A stretch of 17,129 nucleotides of DNA from Rhodocyclaceae bacterium (GTDB taxonomy: Bacteria; Pseudomonadota; Gammaproteobacteria; Burkholderiales; Rhodocyclaceae). Of this stretch, positions 13,575 through 17,129 are shown piece by piece; positions within the stretch are counted from its first letter, which is position 1, and each line of letters starts with the position of its first letter. The stretch covers positions 1 to 17,129 of the forward strand of contig JANYAW010000181.1 of assembly GCA_025361105.1 (NCBI GenBank). The letters run 5' to 3'. Made by a program: the position numbers and the translations under genes. The notes under the pieces were generated by a model. It did no database searches. It saw only the letters and a list, made by a program, of their open reading frames with translations, and was not told the origin of the DNA.

Positions 13575-15548
13575 CTAAGGTGAAATGATGGGGAAAGTTG
13601 CTGGCGGCTTGTCCAGCAGTGAGAAAAAGCTAATCAGGTCGAGTTTGCTGCCGCTAACTTTAAGCTCATCGCTGGTCAGCATTTCCGAAATGCCCGCAGT
13701 CCCCAACATCATCTTGAGAAAAATTCCCTTGGTCAGCGCAAGACTGGCATTGGCATCGCTGGCTGGCGGCGCGAGACGATAGTGTAATACCGAATTTTCT
13801 ATCCACAACACGTAGGATTCCTTGATGTCAATGAAAGTCAGATTAATCTTGAGATTCTTGCCTTCCGCCTTCGGCCCGTTGAGGCCCGCCGCCCAGGCTT
13901 GCAAGAAGCTGCTCACTTCCGACCACGCCAACATATCGCTGGCCATCACCGGCGATGCTGCTTGCCCCATTTTTCCCGAGCGCAGTTCCTGTGCGCCGGT
14001 GAGATAGAAATTGCGCCAGATTGCTGACTCGGCCATGTAACCCATCTGATCGTAACTCTTCGCCAGCAATTCACGCGCGGCTTTGTGCTCCGGTTGCGCA
14101 AACACCACGTGATTCAATAGTTCAGCAACCCAGCGATATTCGCCCTTGTCATAGGCAGTTTGCGCGGCGGCCACCGCCTTGTCGGCGCCACCCATCAGTT
14201 CGACATAGCGCCTTGCCGCATCGACGCGCGGCAACAAATCAAGATTCGCCGGATTGCCATCAAACCAGCCGATGTAATGTTGATAGACGGCGCGTGCATC
14301 ATGCTTCAGGGTGCCGTAGTAGCCGTGCACCGCGAAACTTTGCTCCAGCGATTTCGGGAATTTTATTTCCTCGGCAATCTCGTTCGGCTTCATGCCTTTG
14401 TTAATCATGCGCACGGTTTGATCGTGAATGAATTTGTAGGCGTCGCGCTGCTGCTTCATGAATTGCGTGATGTTGGCATTGCCCCACATCGGCCACAAAT
14501 GGCTGGCGAAGAAGACTTCAGCGTCGCCAAAGCGCACCAGAGCATCGTCGATGTAGCCCGACCAGCGCAATGAATCGCGCACCTTGGCACCGCGCAAAGT
14601 GTAGAGATTGTGCAAAGTCGGCACCATGATTTCAGCGCCGCAATAAGCCTTCATGTCGGGCAGATAGAAGGCCAGTTCGGCCGGTGCTTCCGAGCCTGGC
14701 GCATTCTGAAAAATGAAACGCACACCATCCAGCGTCACCTCCTGCGGCGTGTGATCAATCAGCAAAGTTGGCGGCAAAATTCCCATGCGCCCGATGGCGA
14801 TGCCTCTGGCCAGACCGATATTCACCAGTCCTTGCGGGGACGCCGGCAAAAGATTGCCGAACTGCCAGGTCGCGCGCCGCCCCATCGCCGGACCGACCAG
14901 AATATTCTCGCTGGTCGCTTCCTCCATGAATCCTTTGGGCGCAACTATCGGCAGCTTTTGCTTGGCTGCATCTTCGCCGGAAATAATACCCAGTGCGCCG
15001 CCGAAATGATCGACGTGACTGTGCGTGAAAATCATCGCCGTTACCGGCTTGTCACCCAGATGTTTGCGCGCAAATGCCATCGCTGCTGCGGCAGTTTCGC
15101 GGGTGGTCAAAGGATCGACCAAAATCCAGCCGGTCTTGCCGTCGATCAGTGTGATGTTGGCGGCATCGAAACCGCGCAATTGATGTATGCCTTCAGCAAC
15201 TTTGAACAGCCCTACTTCATTGTTCAAAGTTGCGTGCCGCCACAAGCTGGGATTGACACTAGGCGGCGCTTCGCCCTGGATGAAAGCAAAGCGATCGTAA
15301 TCCCACACCGTGCTGCCGTCCGCCGCCAGCACTTTGCCGCTGGGCTTGGCGATGAGTCCGCGTCTGGCGTCCGCGAAACCTTGTTGCTCGGCAAGGTTCA
15401 GTGATTTACCGAAGGCGGTATTGCTGGCGACCGTTGTTGCCGACGCATCACTCGATGGCGCGGCAGGTGGGGCCTCTTTGCTGCAGGCGGAGAGTAAGGC
15501 GACTGTGCAAAGCAACCACCACCGCTGAATTATTGGCAACTGCTTCAT
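13575..15548 (-). CDS. Lipoprotein alkylsulfatase, SdsA1-like metallo-beta-lactamase fold
   Basis: A 657-residue protein from the ATG at 15548, preceded by CAGGGAA; the longer frame to 15590 lacks a good start. It has a lipoprotein signal peptide with lipobox LLSAC ending at Cys22. The metallo-beta-lactamase domain carries THSHVDHFGG (His176, His178, Asp180, His181), then Glu287 (GSEAPAE), Glu306 (CGAEIM) and His350 (ASHLWPMWG). This is the ligand order and spacing of binuclear-zinc primary alkylsulfatases such as SdsA1. The middle helical domain (about 420-520) is the dimerisation part, and the end is an SCP2-like lipid-binding domain (about 530-657). It would cleave alkyl sulfate esters in the periplasm or at the outer membrane. 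It heads the minus-strand group; a foreign HEPN fragment lies only tens of bases upstream of its start. Confidence 0.92.
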   Translation of the reverse strand: MKQLPIIQRWWLLCTVALLSACSKEAPPAAPSSDASATTVASNTAFGKSLNLAEQQGFADARRGLIAKPSGKVLAADGSTVWDYDRFAFIQGEAPPSVNPSLWRHATLNNEVGLFKVAEGIHQLRGFDAANITLIDGKTGWILVDPLTTRETAAAAMAFARKHLGDKPVTAMIFTHSHVDHFGGALGIISGEDAAKQKLPIVAPKGFMEEATSENILVGPAMGRRATWQFGNLLPASPQGLVNIGLARGIAIGRMGILPPTLLIDHTPQEVTLDGVRFIFQNAPGSEAPAELAFYLPDMKAYCGAEIMVPTLHNLYTLRGAKVRDSLRWSGYIDDALVRFGDAEVFFASHLWPMWGNANITQFMKQQRDAYKFIHDQTVRMINKGMKPNEIAEEIKFPKSLEQSFAVHGYYGTLKHDARAVYQHYIGWFDGNPANLDLLPRVDAARRYVELMGGADKAVAAAQTAYDKGEYRWVAELLNHVVFAQPEHKAARELLAKSYDQMGYMAESAIWRNFYLTGAQELRSGKMGQAASPVMASDMLAWSEVSSFLQAWAAGLNGPKAEGKNLKINLTFIDIKESYVLWIENSVLHYRLAPPASDANASLALTKGIFLKMMLGTAGISEMLTSDELKVSGSKLDLISFFSLLDKPPATFPIISP

Positions 15549-15574
15549 GACAATTTCCCTGTTGTCGTTGGCCT

Positions 15575-15934
15575 TTGACGAGAGCGCCATTGTCGCATTG
15601 GAGCACCGTGGGTGATTACTTTAGCGGCGTGTCACCAGTAGCCGAGTACGTGAAGGACAGAGAGGCATCACCTCTAGCCCTGCGTGATCTCCGCGAGCAG
15701 GGAACTATTAAGCGACTGGCTCTATATCTTAAGACACTGCTAAAACAGCCACTCGGTGTCTCCCAGCATATTCTTGATGACTTACGAAGACTTCAGGTAG
15801 TCCGCAATGTGCTTGCACATGCGAACGGATCACTCGCAGATCAGCGGAAGGAACGCTTGAGAGAGTTGGAACTCATTACGGAGCTTTTTGACGATATCAA
15901 GATCGAGGGGCAGTCGCTTGTGCTAAACGCGTAA
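15575..15934 (+). pseudogene. 5'-truncated HEPN-domain gene
   Basis: The plus-strand frame is open from 15551, but no ATG or GTG start with a ribosome site is present; the first possible start is a TTG at 15575. The product (119 residues from that TTG) is helical and contains RNVLAH (residues 77-82 from the TTG), a complete R-N-x3-H HEPN motif, in the context ILDDLRRLQVVRNVLAHANG. That context is common near the C-terminus of HEPN proteins of unknown function. The first HEPN helix is missing or incomplete, so the gene has lost its 5' part, probably when it was placed next to the alkylsulfatase promoter. The 3' end looks natural: the stop codon sits inside a hairpin terminator. Activity is unlikely. 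Confidence 0.55.
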
Positions 15935-15953
15935 TTTCTGTCACGGAATTACG
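15930..15953 (+). terminator. Hairpin terminator at the end of the HEPN fragment
   Basis: CGTAATT (15930-15936) pairs with AATTACG (15947-15953), extended by two further pairs including one G-T. It is followed by TTCTTGTT. It overlaps the TAA stop of the HEPN fragment. Confidence 0.5.
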
Positions 15954-16371
15954 TTCTTGTTGAAAATTTTCTGGCTACCTTACTTGAGCAAGTAGCGGAT
16001 ATCTACCCCATTACTTGCAAGGGACCCAGCTCCGTGCTGAAAACGGAACTGTGAACGAAAGTGGCGGAGTTTGATGCAGCAAGGGCATATTCAAGTAGCC
16101 AAACTCATCCAAAATCTTGCCAGTTGGTGCCGACGAGACGCCGTCGTTTGCCGTAAGCCGCGTTGCAAGCTAAATGTCCGATCCGATACCCCGCGTGCTC
16201 ACATTCAGCGTTAGTCAGCTTCAGTTCGGCAAGACTTCGGCGCAAATCAAATTGAGGACCGTTCCTCGGATAGATTTTTGATGCAACCTGCCTAGCTCGA
16301 CAAGACGGCGACGCTGATAAATGCCGCTCTGCGGCGTATCATTCGCAAATGCCGTGCGCAAAGGAATCGTC
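15954..16371. other. Gap with a possible gene remnant
   Basis: No complete gene is visible. A perfect 7-bp inverted repeat, GCAAGTA/TACTTGC (15988-16018), could form a loose hairpin. On the minus strand about 16280 down to a stop at 16105-16107 is open and reads like protein: QFDLRRSLAELKLTNAECEH, then GYRIGHLACNAAYGKRRRLV, ending TNWQDFG. No start codon with a ribosome site precedes it, and no family is recognised. It may be the end of a lost gene. GCCGC-TCT-GCGGC (16323-16335) is a tight dyad 36 bp before the antitoxin start and could be an operator. Confidence 0.35.
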
Positions 16372-16587
16372 ATGAATATCGATGAACTCATTACTGTTAC
16401 GCCAGGCGTTCGCGGCGGTAAGCCATGCATCGCGGGGTCGCGCATTACCGTCTACGACATATTGGAATATCTCGCGGGCGGTATGAGCGAACAGCAAATT
16501 GTGGCTGATTTTCCGAGTTTGCGCAGTGAGCATATCCGCGCCGTGTTGGTGTTCGCGGCGAATCGTGAGAAACGTTTAGCCGCATGA
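16372..16587 (+). CDS. DUF433 antitoxin
   Basis: A 71-residue protein with the DUF433 signature: PGVRGGKPCIAGSRITVYDI (residues 11-30), then LEYLAGGMSEQQIVADFPSL (31-50) and the end helix HIRAVLVFAANRE. The start at 16372 is chosen because AAAGGA lies upstream and the conserved domain begins at once; the in-frame ATG at 16321 adds unrelated residues. DUF433 proteins are winged-helix-like antitoxins that pair with PIN-like toxins. Here the gene overlaps the toxin gene by four bases (ATGA). A dyad upstream could serve autoregulation (inference). Confidence 0.88.
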   Translation: MNIDELITVTPGVRGGKPCIAGSRITVYDILEYLAGGMSEQQIVADFPSLRSEHIRAVLVFAANREKRLAA

Positions 16588-16943
16588 CCGGACCCAAATT
16601 ACTGTTTGATGAGAATCTAAGTCCGCGCCTGACCAGGCTTCTCGCGGACGCGTTCCCCGGTAGCATGCATGTCGACGATGTTGGCTTGCATGGATGCGCA
16701 GATGACGATGTTTGGCACTATGCGGGGAAACACAATTTCGTTCTGGTGTCAAAGGACAACGACTTCAGGCAGCTCAGTTTCCTGTGCGGGGCGCCGCCAA
16801 AGGTGACTTGGCTGCACATCGGTAACGGCCCAACCAGTGCGGTGGTTGAATTGTTGGCAAAACACGTCACCGATATGAACAATTTTGCGCAGGATCCAGA
16901 TACGGCGTTGCTCACGCTGCGCGCTGAGCGCGAATACCCGTAA
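16584..16943 (+). CDS. DUF5615 PIN-like toxin
   Basis: A 119-residue PIN-like (Mut7-C/VapC-related) protein. The N-terminal KLLFDENLSPRLTRLL carries the first acidic residues (Asp9, Glu10). ADDDVWHYAGKH (residues 39-50) and VLVSKDNDFRQLS (53-65) carry further acidic positions of the nuclease site, and the end matches the family (WLHIGNGPTSAVVELL). Such proteins are the likely RNase toxins of DUF433/DUF5615 pairs. All key acidic positions appear intact, so the module may be functional. The target RNA is unknown. Confidence 0.88.
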   Translation: MTGPKLLFDENLSPRLTRLLADAFPGSMHVDDVGLHGCADDDVWHYAGKHNFVLVSKDNDFRQLSFLCGAPPKVTWLHIGNGPTSAVVELLAKHVTDMNNFAQDPDTALLTLRAEREYP

Positions 16944-16972
16944 TCACTAATAGCGGCGAATGTTCTACCGCA

Positions 16973-17129
16973 TCAACTAAACGCGAAATGCTCCTTGTCC
17001 ATTTGCATCACCGATTTGGTCGATGCCAATGCGTTTTTGCGATGGCCGTCGGCGCGCGGTAGCAGGCGGGCGAAATAGAACTCGGCCGTCTGGATCTTGG
17101 CACGATAAAAATCCGGCGCTTCCTTGCCT
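16973..17129 (-). CDS. Acyl-CoA dehydrogenase, C-terminal end (partial)
   Basis: The minus-strand frame from the window edge to the stop at 16973-16975 encodes 51 residues: KEAPDFYRAKIQTAEFYFAR, then LLPRADGHRKNALASTKSVM, then QMDKEHFAFS. This is the end of the acyl-CoA dehydrogenase group that carries an extra C-terminal domain (acetyl-CoA dehydrogenase C-terminal-like), where YRAKxxTAxFYFxRLLPR is characteristic. The catalytic part lies outside the window. It converges on the toxin gene with a gap of only 29 bp. Confidence 0.78.
   Translation of the reverse strand, partial: GKEAPDFYRAKIQTAEFYFARLLPRADGHRKNALASTKSVMQMDKEHFAFS

Noticed and set aside
14610..15404. 264-codon plus-strand frame
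   Set aside because: It lies fully antisense to the alkylsulfatase, whose domains and metal ligands are clear. Similar long antisense frames (11203-11820, 1251-1724) are shadows too.
1..17129. CRISPR array or intact insertion sequence
   Set aside because: No regularly spaced repeats and no complete transposase with terminal repeats were seen.

Overview
The window looks like a chromosome segment of a betaproteobacterium (inference). The reasons are a UbiH/COQ6-type hydroxylase directly followed by a DsbC-type disulfide isomerase, a DUF1329 exported protein, a tRNA-Met(CAT) with an encoded CCA end, and moderate GC content. No rRNA, CRISPR array, integrase or intact insertion sequence is visible.

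Layout. (1) 1-1943: the 3' part of a long Ala/Gln-rich coiled-coil protein with a C-terminal membrane anchor. (2) 2034-8543: a tRNA-associated genomic island. Its ends are a 52-bp exact repeat made of the 3' half of tRNA-Met plus flanking bases, and each copy is preceded by a related terminator hairpin. The intact tRNA lies on the minus strand at 8497-8573; the displaced 3' half remains at 2039-2085. (3) 8649-10543: core genes, the ubiquinone-type hydroxylase and dsbC. (4) 10579-15548, minus strand: a lipoprotein alkylsulfatase, a MOCOS-like class V aminotransferase and a DUF1329 protein. (5) About 15600-16943: a small accessory patch with a 5'-truncated HEPN gene, an uncertain remnant and a DUF433/DUF5615 toxin-antitoxin pair. 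(6) 16973-17129: the C-terminus of an acyl-CoA dehydrogenase on the minus strand.

The island's main content is a tightly packed plus-strand operon (2216-4674): a Tat-type lipoprotein metallophosphoesterase, a small exported cupredoxin with a complete CuA-type ligand set, an ECF sigma factor and a membrane anti-sigma factor. Two junctions overlap (ATGA; ATG inside the sigma stop region), and the sigma gene uses a TTG start. A convergent minus-strand pair follows: a small two-helix membrane protein and an exported YVTN beta-propeller. This reads as an envelope-sensing regulon with a copper-centre protein as sensor or effector (inference), and it is the best candidate for a little-described system here.

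The right third of the island (6729-8276) is debris: the 3' end of an ARPP-1-like gene on the minus strand, an internal piece of a phage terminase large subunit, and a HEPN gene whose 5' end is fused to the terminase piece. The integrase expected next to the tRNA is absent, so the island is probably immobile.
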